NCBI GenBank assembly: GCA_964521575.1 | Contig: CAZFSR010000003.1 | Location: 62,001-126,000, forward strand | DNA: 64,000 nucleotides | Source: 79-D21 sp964521575 | Lineage (GTDB): Bacteria > Synergistota > Synergistia > Synergistales > 79-D21 | Direction of reading: 5' to 3' | Shown: one piece after another, positions 42,948 through 50,855 of the stretch | Numbering within the stretch: position 1 is the first letter of the stretch | How the letters are laid out: every line of letters starts with the position of its first letter | The notes under the pieces: generated by a model | Database searches by the model: none | Told to the model about the DNA's origin: nothing | What the model saw: only the letters and a program-made list of their open reading frames with translations | Made by a program: the position numbers and the translations under genes

Positions 42948-42976
42948 ATTATAAGGGGATTCATTGGATATGTCTG
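42948..42976 (-). promoter_or_regulatory. Predicted promoter of nrdR-nrdD-nrdG
   Basis: TATAAT (42953-42948) with CAGACA (42976-42971) 17 bases upstream on the minus strand. The -10 is perfect; the -35 matches 4 of 6. Confidence 0.55.
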
Positions 42977-43033
42977 GGTCTAGAGATGGGAGTTTTCTTG
43001 AGGAAAATAGGACTGGAAGTCCAGGGTGGAAAG

Positions 43034-43063
43034 GGCGGGGGATGCCTCTCAGCACCCCCCGCC
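43034..43063 (-). terminator. Terminator of the hrcA-to-yqeY operon
   Basis: A GC-rich stem of about 11 bp (GGCGGGGG with CCCCCGCC, plus inner TGC/GCA) with a short loop lies just after the yqeY stop. The T run is weak. Confidence 0.7.
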
Positions 43064-43083
43064 TGGAATACGCAACCGGTCCG

Positions 43084-43545
43084 CTAAAAGAGTCCCTTTT
43101 CCAGCAACCGGGATACGACCGACCTGACCCTGCCGCCTTCGGCTTTGCCTTTTAGCTTCGGCATCAGGATACCCATGACCTTTCCCATGTCTCGCGGGCC
43201 CTGGGCTTTAGCCGAGACGGCTGCTTCTCGCGCCATCACGGCGATCTCCTCGTCGGAAAGCTGTTCGGGCAAATAGGCTTCCAGGATATGGGCCTCTTCA
43301 AGTTCCTGGTTCGCCCGGTCCTCGACTCCATGGGCCCGGTACTGTTCGCTGGCCTCGCGCCGCTGCTTGATGAGCCTCTGAACGACGACCAGGACCTCTT
43401 CTTCGGACAGTTCCCTGTCCTTGCCCTTTTCAACTTGCGCCAGCTGCAGCGCGGCCTTTAAAAGCCGAAGCGTGCTCAAGCGCTTTTCGTCACGACTTTT
43501 CATCGACTGCACAAGATCTTCCTGGACGCGCTTCCCCAGGTCCAC
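43084..43545 (-). CDS. GatB/YqeY domain protein
   Basis: The 153-residue helical protein matches YqeY: SRDEKRLSTLRLLKAAL, ELSEEEVLVVVQRLIKQRREA, LEEAHILEAYLPEQLSDEEI and GKVMGILMPKLKGKAEGG. The domain resembles the tRNA-binding tail of GatB, but the role of free-standing YqeY is not settled. The GTG start is seven bases after GGGGAGG. It follows rpsU, a common pairing. Confidence 0.92.
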   Translation of the reverse strand: MDLGKRVQEDLVQSMKSRDEKRLSTLRLLKAALQLAQVEKGKDRELSEEEVLVVVQRLIKQRREASEQYRAHGVEDRANQELEEAHILEAYLPEQLSDEEIAVMAREAAVSAKAQGPRDMGKVMGILMPKLKGKAEGGRVRSVVSRLLEKGLF

Positions 43546-43560
43546 GACGAAACCTCCCCG

Positions 43561-43740
43561 CTAGGCGCGCTTGCGCTTCTTGGCCGCGGCCGCCCTCTTG
43601 AGTTTCTTCGCCTCACTCGGCTTCTGGTAGTGCTCATGGCGCCTCGCCTCGCGCAGAACCCCCACTTTGGAGACTTCGCGCTTGAAACGCCGCAAGGCAT
43701 CCTCGATCGATTCGTTATCCTTGCGAACGACAGTCGTCAT
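43561..43740 (-). CDS. rpsU: 30S ribosomal protein S21
   Basis: The 59-residue protein reads TVVRKDNESIEDALRRFKRE, then VSKVGVLREARRHEHYQKP, then a Lys/Arg/Ala tail; this is S21, which acts in translation initiation on the 30S platform. It is short enough to be missed by length cut-offs. The ATG is preceded by GGGGGG. It lies between the HIT gene and yqeY. Confidence 0.96.
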   Translation of the reverse strand: MTTVVRKDNESIEDALRRFKREVSKVGVLREARRHEHYQKPSEAKKLKRAAAAKKRKRA

Positions 43741-43770
43741 CCCGAATCCCCCCTTTCATGCCACCCACGC

Positions 43771-44112
43771 TCATCCCGGTGGCCAGCGGAACGATCGTCC
43801 CGCCAACAGGTGCACGTGAAGGTGAGGGATAGTCTGCCCCGCCTGCGGGCCGTTGTTCACAACAAGGCGGTATCCTTCTTCTTCGAGCCCGAGTCTTGAA
43901 ACCAGCAGTCCCGCCACCGCCATCAACTTCCCCCAAATCGCAGGTTCCGTCACGGCCGACACCGAGCGGTAATGCGCTTTGGGAACGATAAGGATATGCG
44001 TGGGAGCCTGAGGAAGAATGTCCCTGAAAGCCAGGACCTCGGGATCTTCGTGAAGAATCGCGGCCTTTCTGCGCCCTTCGATGATCTCGCAGAAAACACA
44101 GCTTCCCGCCAA
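43771..44112 (-). CDS. HIT-family nucleotide-binding hydrolase
   Basis: The 113-residue protein has SCVFCEIIEG at the start, HILIVPKAHYRSV, NNGPQAGQTIPHLHVHLLAG with the histidine triad HLHVH, ending RSFRWPPG. This is the HinT group, purine nucleoside phosphoramidases. The preferred start is the TTG at 44112, five bases after GGGGTGG; an ATG at 44145 would add 11 residues but has a poor ribosome binding site. It sits between mtaB and rpsU. Confidence 0.9.
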   Translation of the reverse strand: MAGSCVFCEIIEGRRKAAILHEDPEVLAFRDILPQAPTHILIVPKAHYRSVSAVTEPAIWGKLMAVAGLLVSRLGLEEEGYRLVVNNGPQAGQTIPHLHVHLLAGRSFRWPPG

Positions 44113-44199
44113 GGTGTCCACCCCGTCCGTGCAGGATGGAGACATTTTATCCCAGCTTGCGGGAAGGAACAATAGTCCCGCAACCCGATGCAGGAAATC

Positions 44200-45501
44200 T
44201 CATCCTCGGAGTTCCCCGTTTTCGAAACCCCTGACAGGAACATCCCGTATTTCTCCAGGGACTTCACTCCCGCTCCAGCGTACCGGCAGGAATTGGGGCG
44301 TCAGCCCCTTTGCTTGTCCCCCCCTGGCCTTTTCAACCAGGACGGAGACCGTCCTTCCGAGGAAAGCCGACGCGAACCGGCGCAGCAATTCGTTCCCCAG
44401 GAGAATTCCTTCTTCACACCTTGCCTTTACCACGGCCTCGCTCAGGTGCCCTTCCATCGAAACCGCAGCAGTACCGGGACGCCGGCTGTAGGGGAAAACA
44501 TGGAGCTTGCCGAAGCCAAGTCCCCTGGCAAGATTCAGGGTTCTCCGGAAGGCTTCGTCGGTTTCTCCCGGAAAACCAACCAGGATGTCGGTCGAGAGGT
44601 GAACATCTCCTGGCCAGAGTTTCCGGATCCTTTCAATGACACGGCTGAAACCTGCGGAATCGTAACCTCTCCTCATCGCCGAAAGAACCCCATCGTCCCC
44701 GCTTTGCATGGGGATATGAAAGTGAGGGCAGAACCCGGGGGTCTCTGCAAGCGTAAGGATAAGGGGTTCATCAAGAGCGAAGGGTTCTATCGAACCGAAC
44801 CGGATGCGCAGTATTCCGGGTATTTTCGAGATTTCCCTGACCAGCCTCGCAAGGTTCCATTGGTCTCCAATCTGGAAAAGTCCCAAGTGGACCCCCGTCA
44901 GGACAACTTCCCTGCAGCCGTTCAGGGCGACGTTCTTGACCTCTGCCAGGATATCGGCAGGGTCACGGCTTACCGGCTTGCCCCGAACAAAAGGAACGAT
45001 GCAGTAGGAACAAAAATGATCGCAGCCTTCCTGGATTTTTATGAAAGCCCTGGTGTGGAGGGTCGGCTTCAAGAGCGACAGGTTGTCCCATCCTCCTTCC
45101 GGCCGGGAGGGAAAACGCAGGATGACAGGCTTTTCCGGACGCCCACCGTGGCCGAGCATGCTTTCCAGGATTTCCTGCAATGCGGCTTTCAGGCGATTCC
45201 CGAGGACCACGTCCAGCCCTATGCGGGAAGCTTCGGCGGCACCAAGTTCCTGGGCCCAGCATCCGACTGCGAAAATGAGGCCTTCGGGGTTTTCCCGCCT
45301 TAACCGGCGAACCTGCTGTCGGCACTTCCTGTCCGCTTCCGCAGTGACGGTGCAGGTGAGGAGGATTGCGACATCCCAACTCTCCTCGGACGCGACCGCT
45401 CCTTTCGAGACCAGGCCTGACGCGATGGCCTCGGCTTCATACTGGTTAGTCCTGCACCCCAGGGCCCTGATCAGGAACTTTGTCCCCGCAAGATTCCCCA
45501 T
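44200..45501 (-). CDS. mtaB: tRNA t6A37 methylthiotransferase MtaB
   Basis: The 433-residue MiaB-like enzyme adds a methylthio group to t6A at position 37 of tRNA. The N-terminal cluster cysteines lie in ALGCRTNQYEAE, LTCTVTAEAD and VGCWAQE; the radical SAM motif is CDHFCSYC; a TRAM-like C-domain follows with VSVLVEKA. MtaB is preferred to MiaB and RimO on the GCRTNQ start and its place beside rsmE and prmA. The ATG at 45501 follows GGGAGGG by eight bases and overlaps the rsmE frame by 56 bases. Confidence 0.9.
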   Translation of the reverse strand: MGNLAGTKFLIRALGCRTNQYEAEAIASGLVSKGAVASEESWDVAILLTCTVTAEADRKCRQQVRRLRRENPEGLIFAVGCWAQELGAAEASRIGLDVVLGNRLKAALQEILESMLGHGGRPEKPVILRFPSRPEGGWDNLSLLKPTLHTRAFIKIQEGCDHFCSYCIVPFVRGKPVSRDPADILAEVKNVALNGCREVVLTGVHLGLFQIGDQWNLARLVREISKIPGILRIRFGSIEPFALDEPLILTLAETPGFCPHFHIPMQSGDDGVLSAMRRGYDSAGFSRVIERIRKLWPGDVHLSTDILVGFPGETDEAFRRTLNLARGLGFGKLHVFPYSRRPGTAAVSMEGHLSEAVVKARCEEGILLGNELLRRFASAFLGRTVSVLVEKARGGQAKGLTPQFLPVRWSGSEVPGEIRDVPVRGFENGELRG

Positions 45502-46225
45502 GAATCCGTCCCTCCCAGGCCAACGCGAGATACGAGCATGCAACGATCGCGGCAGTAAAAGCCTTCAGCACCAGGGGCCCGAGGCTTACAGGGCAAAACC
45601 CGGCCCGTTGCAGGATTTCCTTTTCGCACTCGTCCCAATCCCCTTCGGGACCGATGGCCACGGCAACTTCACACGCGGGGGATACTGCGCCAAGGGGAAC
45701 CGTTCCTTCCCCCAGCAAGCCTGCTACACGCAGGGCAGGAAGTCCTCTTTCAACCGCCTTCTCAAGGGGAACGGGTGGAAAGATCCTCGGGATTTCAGTC
45801 GCTCCGCACTGCCGTGTCGATTCCTCCAAGATCTTTCCCCACCGGGCCATTTTTCTCGGCACTTCCCCCTCGGTGAAGCGGGGTACGGATCGCGAGGCCT
45901 CTATCGGCCAGATCTCCGAGACCCCCGTCTCTGTCGCGCCTCTCAGGAGGAGTTCAAAATCCCCCCCCTTCAGCAGGGAAGCCAAAAGGACAATGCGCGG
46001 CAATCTTCCTTTTTCCGGAAGCAGGGACATTTTCCTCGCCAACAGGTTTTTCCCCGTTTGCTCAAGCCTCATCCGCCATCTCTCGCCGTGCAGCAGCCCC
46101 TCGACCTCTTCGCCGCAAGGGAGCCTCAACACCTTTTGAAGATGGTGCGCCTGTTCTTCGTCGATTCTCCACAAATCCTCTCCAAGGTTCGTGCACCGTT
46201 CAAGGCGCAACCTGGGCAGCGACAC
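45446..46225 (-). CDS. rsmE: 16S rRNA (uracil-1498-N3)-methyltransferase, RsmE family
   Basis: The 259-residue protein has the RsmE layout: a small N-terminal RNA-binding domain with EEQAHHLQKVLRLPCGEEV and a SPOUT knot domain with ATETGVSEIWPIEASRSV and VAIGPEGDWDECE. Two signature positions deviate: the usual GPEGG is GPEGD, and the knot motif usually read as LRxETA is LKAFTA. The start is uncertain; the GTG at 46225 gives a normal length and overlaps prmA by 26 bases. Confidence 0.82.
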   Translation of the reverse strand: MSLPRLRLERCTNLGEDLWRIDEEQAHHLQKVLRLPCGEEVEGLLHGERWRMRLEQTGKNLLARKMSLLPEKGRLPRIVLLASLLKGGDFELLLRGATETGVSEIWPIEASRSVPRFTEGEVPRKMARWGKILEESTRQCGATEIPRIFPPVPLEKAVERGLPALRVAGLLGEGTVPLGAVSPACEVAVAIGPEGDWDECEKEILQRAGFCPVSLGPLVLKAFTAAIVACSYLALAWEGRIHGESCGDKVPDQGPGVQD

Positions 46226-47069
46226 CCCACCAGTCTCCCCTCTCCAGCTCTCGAACCATGACAAGGCCGCATTTACTCAACTCGCCAAGAAAGAGGTCGC
46301 GCTCCTTCTTCACAAGCCCGGAAAAGATGGCGGTCCCGCCAGGTTTCAGCACTCCGGCGACCTCCGGCAGCAAGGTCAAGAGCGGCTCAATGATGATATT
46401 CGCCGTCAGGACATCTACTCGATGGCCGAAACCCTTCAGGAGATCTCCTTGTTCGATCCGGACGGTTTCGGTTTCGATCCCGTTCAACCTGCAATTTTCC
46501 GCCGCCTCGGCAAGCACCGCTGGGTCGATATCCCTTGCCCAGACCCTTTTCGCCCCCAACTTGACCGCTCCGATCGCCAGGATGGCCGAGCCCGTGCCGA
46601 TATCTGCGGTTTCCATCCCGGGGTGCAGGATCCCTTCCATCAGTTCCAGGACGATCTGCGTGCTTTCGTGGTAGCCCGTCCCGAAAGCGCTTCCGGGATA
46701 TATGTACAGCGGAGTTTTCCCGGGCGGCTCGCTTCCCCGGTGCCAGGGGGCCATCACGACCAGGTTTTGGCCAACTTCGAGGGGAGGGAAAGCTTCCTTC
46801 CAGGTCGTGTGCCAGGCCCGGTTTTCGATCCTGCCCATGTCTCGCACGTTGATCTCGGGCCAGGCAGCGAGCACTTCTCCAAGCCTCTTCAGCCAATATC
46901 CGAGTTCAAAGTGGCTCCTATAGTAGGCCCGAATCCCGATACGCCCATTTCCTTCAAAGACCTCCGAGCCGATACTTCCGGAAAGGTCCGCGAGGGAAGC
47001 CAGTGTTTCCTCATTCCCGGTTTTCGTTTCCAGGGTTATGTACCACCAGAAAGATTCCTTTTCCTCCAC
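46200..47069 (-). CDS. prmA: Ribosomal protein L11 methyltransferase
   Basis: The 289-residue enzyme trimethylates ribosomal protein L11. The AdoMet-binding motif is TADIGTGSAILAIGAVKLGA, with PGSAFGTGYHESTQIVLELM before it and LTANIIIEPLLTLLP after it, all PrmA hallmarks. The GTG at 47069 lies five bases after GGGGGTGA and gives the usual WWYITLE opening. Longer frames would read through a strong hairpin and are rejected. It follows dnaJ, as in many bacteria. Confidence 0.93.
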   Translation of the reverse strand: MEEKESFWWYITLETKTGNEETLASLADLSGSIGSEVFEGNGRIGIRAYYRSHFELGYWLKRLGEVLAAWPEINVRDMGRIENRAWHTTWKEAFPPLEVGQNLVVMAPWHRGSEPPGKTPLYIYPGSAFGTGYHESTQIVLELMEGILHPGMETADIGTGSAILAIGAVKLGAKRVWARDIDPAVLAEAAENCRLNGIETETVRIEQGDLLKGFGHRVDVLTANIIIEPLLTLLPEVAGVLKPGGTAIFSGLVKKERDLFLGELSKCGLVMVRELERGDWWGVAAQVAP

Positions 47070-47092
47070 CGGTTTCACCCCCGAAGAACCGA

Positions 47093-47118
47093 GGGAGGGA
47101 GGCCGGCGCCTCCCTCCC
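47093..47118. terminator. Hairpin between dnaJ and prmA
   Basis: An 11-bp perfect inverted repeat (GGGAGGGAGGC) with a four-base loop. A T run follows only on the plus strand, away from transcription of the flanking minus-strand genes, so termination of dnaJ is doubtful. Confidence 0.45.
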
Positions 47119-47169
47119 TTCTTTTTCATCGAACTCCATCCTACCACGAATGCGCTTCCACCCGCAGCC

Positions 47170-48294
47170 TCAGGAAAGCCAAGTTTTAAGCCTGTCAAGG
47201 AACCCGGAAGGCTGGACCGGCGTTCCCATCTCGGAAGCAAGCTCCTCCACGAGGCTTTTCGCCTTTTCAGTGAGGTTCTTCGGAATATCGACATCTATGT
47301 GGACGATCAGGTCCCCGTGCCCACCTCCCCGAAGCTTCGGCATCCCTTTGCCCTTCAGGCGGAAAGTGTCCCCCGGCCGCGTCCCGGCGGGCACGTCCTT
47401 CTTTTCGACGCCATCCAATGTCGGGATATCAACCTGGCACCCCAGCACGGCCTGCGGGAAAGAGATCACGGACTGCGTGTGGAGGTCGTTTCCGTCCCTT
47501 ATGAAAAGGGAATCCGGTTCGACCTCGACGTGAACGTAGAGGTCTCCGGGCGGCCCTCCGTTGAAACCCGCTTCTCCCCCTCCGTTGACCCGCAGCCTGT
47601 TTCCCGTGTCGACACCCGGCGGGATGCGAACTTCGATTTCCCTCTTGGCCTTCTTTTGCCCCATTCCTCCGCATTCGGAACAAGGCGTCTTGATCACCCG
47701 TCCCGTCCCGCCGCACCGTGCGCAGGGAACAACTGTGACAAACTGTCCGAAGGGAGTCCGGGCCGCTTGCTCCACTTGCCCCCGCCCCCCGCAGTCTCGG
47801 CAGTTTTCAACGCTCGTCCCCGGCTCGGCCCCTGTTCCGCCGCATTTTTCACACTTTTCGCGCCGGCTGACCGAGACTTTTTTCGAAACCCCGAATGCCG
47901 CTTCCCTTAAGGAAATGCCTACCGCGATCTCCAGGTCGCTTCCCTGCCGCGGAGCGTTCGCCCTTGCGCGGTGTCCACCCCCCATGAAGGTGTCGAACAG
48001 GTCTCCGAAAATATCGCCAAACGGATCTTGCCCCTGGAAGGGACCGTAACCGCCCGCCCCGTTTCCGGCCGTACCGAAGCGGTCGTATTGCTCCCGCTTC
48101 TCGGGATCTCCAAGCACGGCATAGGCTTCGTTGACAAGCTTGAAGTGCTCTTCCGCCTCAGGATTCCCCGGGTTGGCGTCCGGGTGGTAGGTTCGGGCGA
48201 GCCTGCGATAGCTCTTTTTGATTTCTTCCTGTGAGGCTCCGGGCGGAACCTCCAGAAGGCGATAAAACCCTTTCGGGTCATCCATGGCGGCCAA
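47170..48294 (-). CDS. dnaJ: Chaperone DnaJ
   Basis: The 374-residue co-chaperone has a J domain with the HPD motif (RTYHPDANPGNPEAE), a Gly/Phe-rich linker (GGYGPFQGQDPFGDIFGD), four CxxCxGxG zinc repeats (CEKCGGTG, CRDCGGRG, CARCGGTG and CSECGGMG), and the C-terminal substrate domains. It stimulates the DnaK ATPase. The TTG at 48294 lies six bases after GGAGGG; an ATG at 48285 is the alternative. It follows grpE directly; dnaK is not in between. Confidence 0.97.
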   Translation of the reverse strand: MAAMDDPKGFYRLLEVPPGASQEEIKKSYRRLARTYHPDANPGNPEAEEHFKLVNEAYAVLGDPEKREQYDRFGTAGNGAGGYGPFQGQDPFGDIFGDLFDTFMGGGHRARANAPRQGSDLEIAVGISLREAAFGVSKKVSVSRREKCEKCGGTGAEPGTSVENCRDCGGRGQVEQAARTPFGQFVTVVPCARCGGTGRVIKTPCSECGGMGQKKAKREIEVRIPPGVDTGNRLRVNGGGEAGFNGGPPGDLYVHVEVEPDSLFIRDGNDLHTQSVISFPQAVLGCQVDIPTLDGVEKKDVPAGTRPGDTFRLKGKGMPKLRGGGHGDLIVHIDVDIPKNLTEKAKSLVEELASEMGTPVQPSGFLDRLKTWLS

Positions 48295-48323
48295 GCCGGT
48301 CCCTCCTCATTCTTTCAAGGGTC

Positions 48324-48890
48324 CTAGCCGTCGTAACGGCCGACCCTGACCTTTGAGGGGCGAACAATCTTGTCCCCCAGCCGATAGCCTTTTTGGAGGA
48401 CCTCGATGACCTTGCCGCCTTCATCCGGGTGATCCACCGGAAAGACAAGGACCGCCTCGTGGAATTCCGGGTTGAACGGATGGCCGGCCGCCGGTATTTC
48501 TTCCAGTCCCATTGACTGGAGCACTGCGAAGAACTGGGCACGCACCATCTTGACACCTTCCAGCAGAGGTTCTCCCTCCATGGCTTCCGCTGACTCGATC
48601 GCTCGGTCCAGGTTATCGAGAACCGGGATCAGGTTCATCGCCGCTCCTTCCGCGGCAAGGGCCTTCATCCTTGCGGAATCCCGCTCCACCCGTGCCCTGA
48701 AGTTCATGAAGTCGGCCTTCACTCGCAACCCTTCAAGCCTCAGGGCTTCGGCAATCCGCTCGGCTTCCTGCAGGCGTTCCTCAAGCTCCTGGGTATCGTC
48801 GGCCGTTTTTTCCGGGCTCAAGTTTTCTCCGTTTCCACTGGAAGGAACTTCATCATGCCCGAGGGCACCTGACGAGTTCTTCTCACACAT
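48324..48890 (-). CDS. grpE: Nucleotide exchange factor GrpE
   Basis: The 188-residue DnaK exchange factor has a disordered acidic N-terminus, a long helix (about residues 35-90, FMNFRARVERDSARMKALAA), and the beta-wing with FNPEFHEAVLVFPVD and VLQKGYRLGDKIVRPSKVRV. AAGGAGG lies eight bases before the ATG. It is co-transcribed with hrcA and dnaJ. Confidence 0.97.
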   Translation of the reverse strand: MCEKNSSGALGHDEVPSSGNGENLSPEKTADDTQELEERLQEAERIAEALRLEGLRVKADFMNFRARVERDSARMKALAAEGAAMNLIPVLDNLDRAIESAEAMEGEPLLEGVKMVRAQFFAVLQSMGLEEIPAAGHPFNPEFHEAVLVFPVDHPDEGGKVIEVLQKGYRLGDKIVRPSKVRVGRYDG

Positions 48891-48911
48891 TCCGAATTCC
48901 TCCTTAAAAGC

Positions 48912-49937
48912 TCAGCGTCCGTCCGGATCGGCCTCTCCGGACAATCCATCCCAGACGGTTTCAAGGGCAGCGATTGCCCTCTCGTAATCCATGCGGACCG
49001 GACCGATCAAGCCCAAAACCGTGCGCGTGCCCTTGCCGCTGTAAGATGAAAATAAGGCGGAAAAGGAACCCAGCTCCGATTCGGGATCCTCGTTTCCGAT
49101 GATGACGTTCAAGCCGTCTTTGGTCGAATAGCGCCGAACCATCCTCGAAAGGGCCTCTTCCTCTTCCAGAAGACAGAGGATGGCTTGCAACCGCCCGATA
49201 TCCTGGAAGTCCGGCAATCCGAGAATGTGGTGGACCCCCGTGGTGAAGAAACGGAAATGTTCCGCGGACAGGAGGTTGTCGATCTCCGACATCGCCAGGC
49301 GGCAGCTTTCCGACACCTCCGCCAGTTCTTTGAGGAGAAAGGACCGCAGACCTCCCCTGACCTCGTCCCAAGGCCTTCCGGAGGCCACCGTATTGATCCT
49401 CCTTGCGATCTCATCCAGGATCTCCCGGTTCATTTCGCACGGGAAGGCGAGCAGTTTCTGGTGAAGGAGCCTCCCCTGAAGAACGACCAGAAGCAACGCG
49501 TGGTTCGAATCGATGCTGACAAATTCAATCCGTTCCAGCCTGACCTGCGCCATGGGAGCGGAAGCGGCAAGCGCAACCGTCTGGGTGGCTCGGCTCAAGA
49601 GTTGGGAAGAATAGGCGAGGACCTGTTCAAAATCGGCACGCTGCCTTTTCAGTTCAAGCAGTCGGTCAGCCAGTTCCGGGCTTCTTCCCCTTTTCCCCTC
49701 GAGGATAGAATCAACGTAGACGCGGAAAGCCTTGCTCGTCGGCACCCGACCTGCGGAAGTGTGAGGTTGCGTGATGAAACCCATGTCCTCCAGGTCCGCC
49801 ATTTCGTTGCGAATCGTCGCGGCACTGATCCGCGTGAGGTACTTTTTCGAAAGCGATCTGGACCCGACGGGTTCCCCCGTATGGATGTATTCGAAGACAA
49901 TCGCCATCACGACCTCGTATTGCCGTTCCGTAAGCAT
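48912..49937 (-). CDS. hrcA: Heat-inducible transcription repressor HrcA
   Basis: The 341-residue repressor has an N-terminal winged helix (TERQYEVVMAIVFEYIHTGE then SRSLSKKYLTRISAATIRNE) with the HrcA phrase THTSAGRVPT-like PHTSAGRVPTSKAFR, a GAF-like middle and a conserved end, IGPVRMDYERAIAALE. It binds CIRCE and represses heat-shock genes. The ATG at 49937 is preceded by GGAGGGGGTGA. A CIRCE element lies 27 bases upstream of the start, so it is autoregulated. Confidence 0.97.
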   Translation of the reverse strand: MLTERQYEVVMAIVFEYIHTGEPVGSRSLSKKYLTRISAATIRNEMADLEDMGFITQPHTSAGRVPTSKAFRVYVDSILEGKRGRSPELADRLLELKRQRADFEQVLAYSSQLLSRATQTVALAASAPMAQVRLERIEFVSIDSNHALLLVVLQGRLLHQKLLAFPCEMNREILDEIARRINTVASGRPWDEVRGGLRSFLLKELAEVSESCRLAMSEIDNLLSAEHFRFFTTGVHHILGLPDFQDIGRLQAILCLLEEEEALSRMVRRYSTKDGLNVIIGNEDPESELGSFSALFSSYSGKGTRTVLGLIGPVRMDYERAIAALETVWDGLSGEADPDGR

Positions 49938-49963
49938 GGCACTCACCCCCTCCGCCAAACAGT

Positions 49964-49990
49964 CTGGCACTCTCTCCTTTAGAGTGCCAA
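49964..49990. promoter_or_regulatory. CIRCE operator of hrcA-grpE-dnaJ
   Basis: CTGGCACTC, a nine-base spacer, then GAGTGCCAA: exact 9-9-9 geometry and close match to the consensus TTAGCACTC/GAGTGCTAA. It lies just after the predicted transcription start. Confidence 0.95.
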
Positions 49991-50006
49991 CACCATTCCG
50001 TCCGGT

Positions 50007-50035
50007 AGGTTATCAGTGACCCAGCTCATTGTCAA
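50007..50035 (-). promoter_or_regulatory. Promoter of the hrcA operon
   Basis: TTGACA (50035-50030) and TAACCT (50012-50007) on the minus strand with a 17-base spacer. CIRCE begins about 16 bases downstream of the -10. Confidence 0.75.
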
Positions 50036-50114
50036 CACAAGTCAAATGACCTGCCCGGACAATCGTTACAATATAGGGAAGAATCACCATACGACCCCCT
50101 TAGGAGGAAGAGAC

Positions 50115-50762
50115 TTGGCCCAACAGGGAATTCGAACGACCATCGTCATTGTCAGGCACGGGGAATGCGCAGGAAATCGCGAAGGACTCTTTCGGGGCAG
50201 GTGCGACTTCCCTCTGAACGAAAACGGCCGCAGGCAGGCTGAAGCGCTGGCGAACGAACTCAAGGGCATGGGCCTGTCCAGGATCTTTTCAAGTCCTTTG
50301 TCGCGAGCCACCGAAACGGCAGCCATAATTTCCCAAGCTTGCGGGGCCCTTTGGGAACCCCGGGCCGGCTTCAACAATATCGCCCTCGGGAAATGGGAAG
50401 GACGCCCGAAGAAGGAAGTTGAGGAGGAATACCCAGAGGAATGGCGGCTTTGGATCGAACATCCGGACCGACTTCATGTCCCGGGAGGAGAATCGCTTGC
50501 GGATGTCCAGGGAAGGGCATTCTCCAACCTGGAACACCTCGTTCGCACCTACCGCGGAGAAACCTTCGCCGTCGTTTCACACCGAGCGGTCATCAAACCC
50601 CTTCTTGCGGCCTGTTTGGGGCTTTCCGAACCCTCGTTCTGGAAACTGCATGTGGACACAGCCTCCTACTCCATCCTTGTGCACGAGGAAAAACGCGGCT
50701 ATTGCCTGACCTTGCTCAACCAGAACAAGCACCTTTCGGAAATGATCCAGGAGTGGGTCTGA
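50115..50762 (+). CDS. Histidine phosphatase (phosphoglycerate mutase-like) family protein
   Basis: The 215-residue protein has the phosphohistidine motif VIVRHGECAGNREGLFRG near the start, SSPLSRATETAAII, the acid residue region ALGKWEGRPKKEVEEEYPEE, and the second His in AVVSHRAVIKPLL. Alternatives are a cofactor-dependent mutase, a CobC-like alpha-ribazole phosphatase or a broad phosphatase; B12 dependence of nrdJ makes CobC tempting but unproven. The TTG start has AGGAGGAAGAG upstream. It faces away from hrcA. Confidence 0.85.
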   Translation: MAQQGIRTTIVIVRHGECAGNREGLFRGRCDFPLNENGRRQAEALANELKGMGLSRIFSSPLSRATETAAIISQACGALWEPRAGFNNIALGKWEGRPKKEVEEEYPEEWRLWIEHPDRLHVPGGESLADVQGRAFSNLEHLVRTYRGETFAVVSHRAVIKPLLAACLGLSEPSFWKLHVDTASYSILVHEEKRGYCLTLLNQNKHLSEMIQEWV

Positions 50763-50781
50763 TGGGGGCTTTGCCCTTTGC

Positions 50782-50809
50782 TTGACCCCTTTGCCTCAAG
50801 TGGGATAAC
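50782..50809 (+). promoter_or_regulatory. Predicted promoter of folP
   Basis: TTGACC (50782-50787) and GATAAC (50804-50809), spacer 16, in the 93-base gap before folP. Confidence 0.5.
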
Positions 50810-50855
50810 ATCGTGTGTCGTCAGTTCCGAATATTTATTTATAGAACGAGGGGAC

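Noticed and set aside
47070..47129. Longer PrmA starting at the ATG at 47129
   Set aside because: The extra residues translate a perfect hairpin, and the GTG at 47069 has a well-placed ribosome binding site and gives the normal PrmA start.
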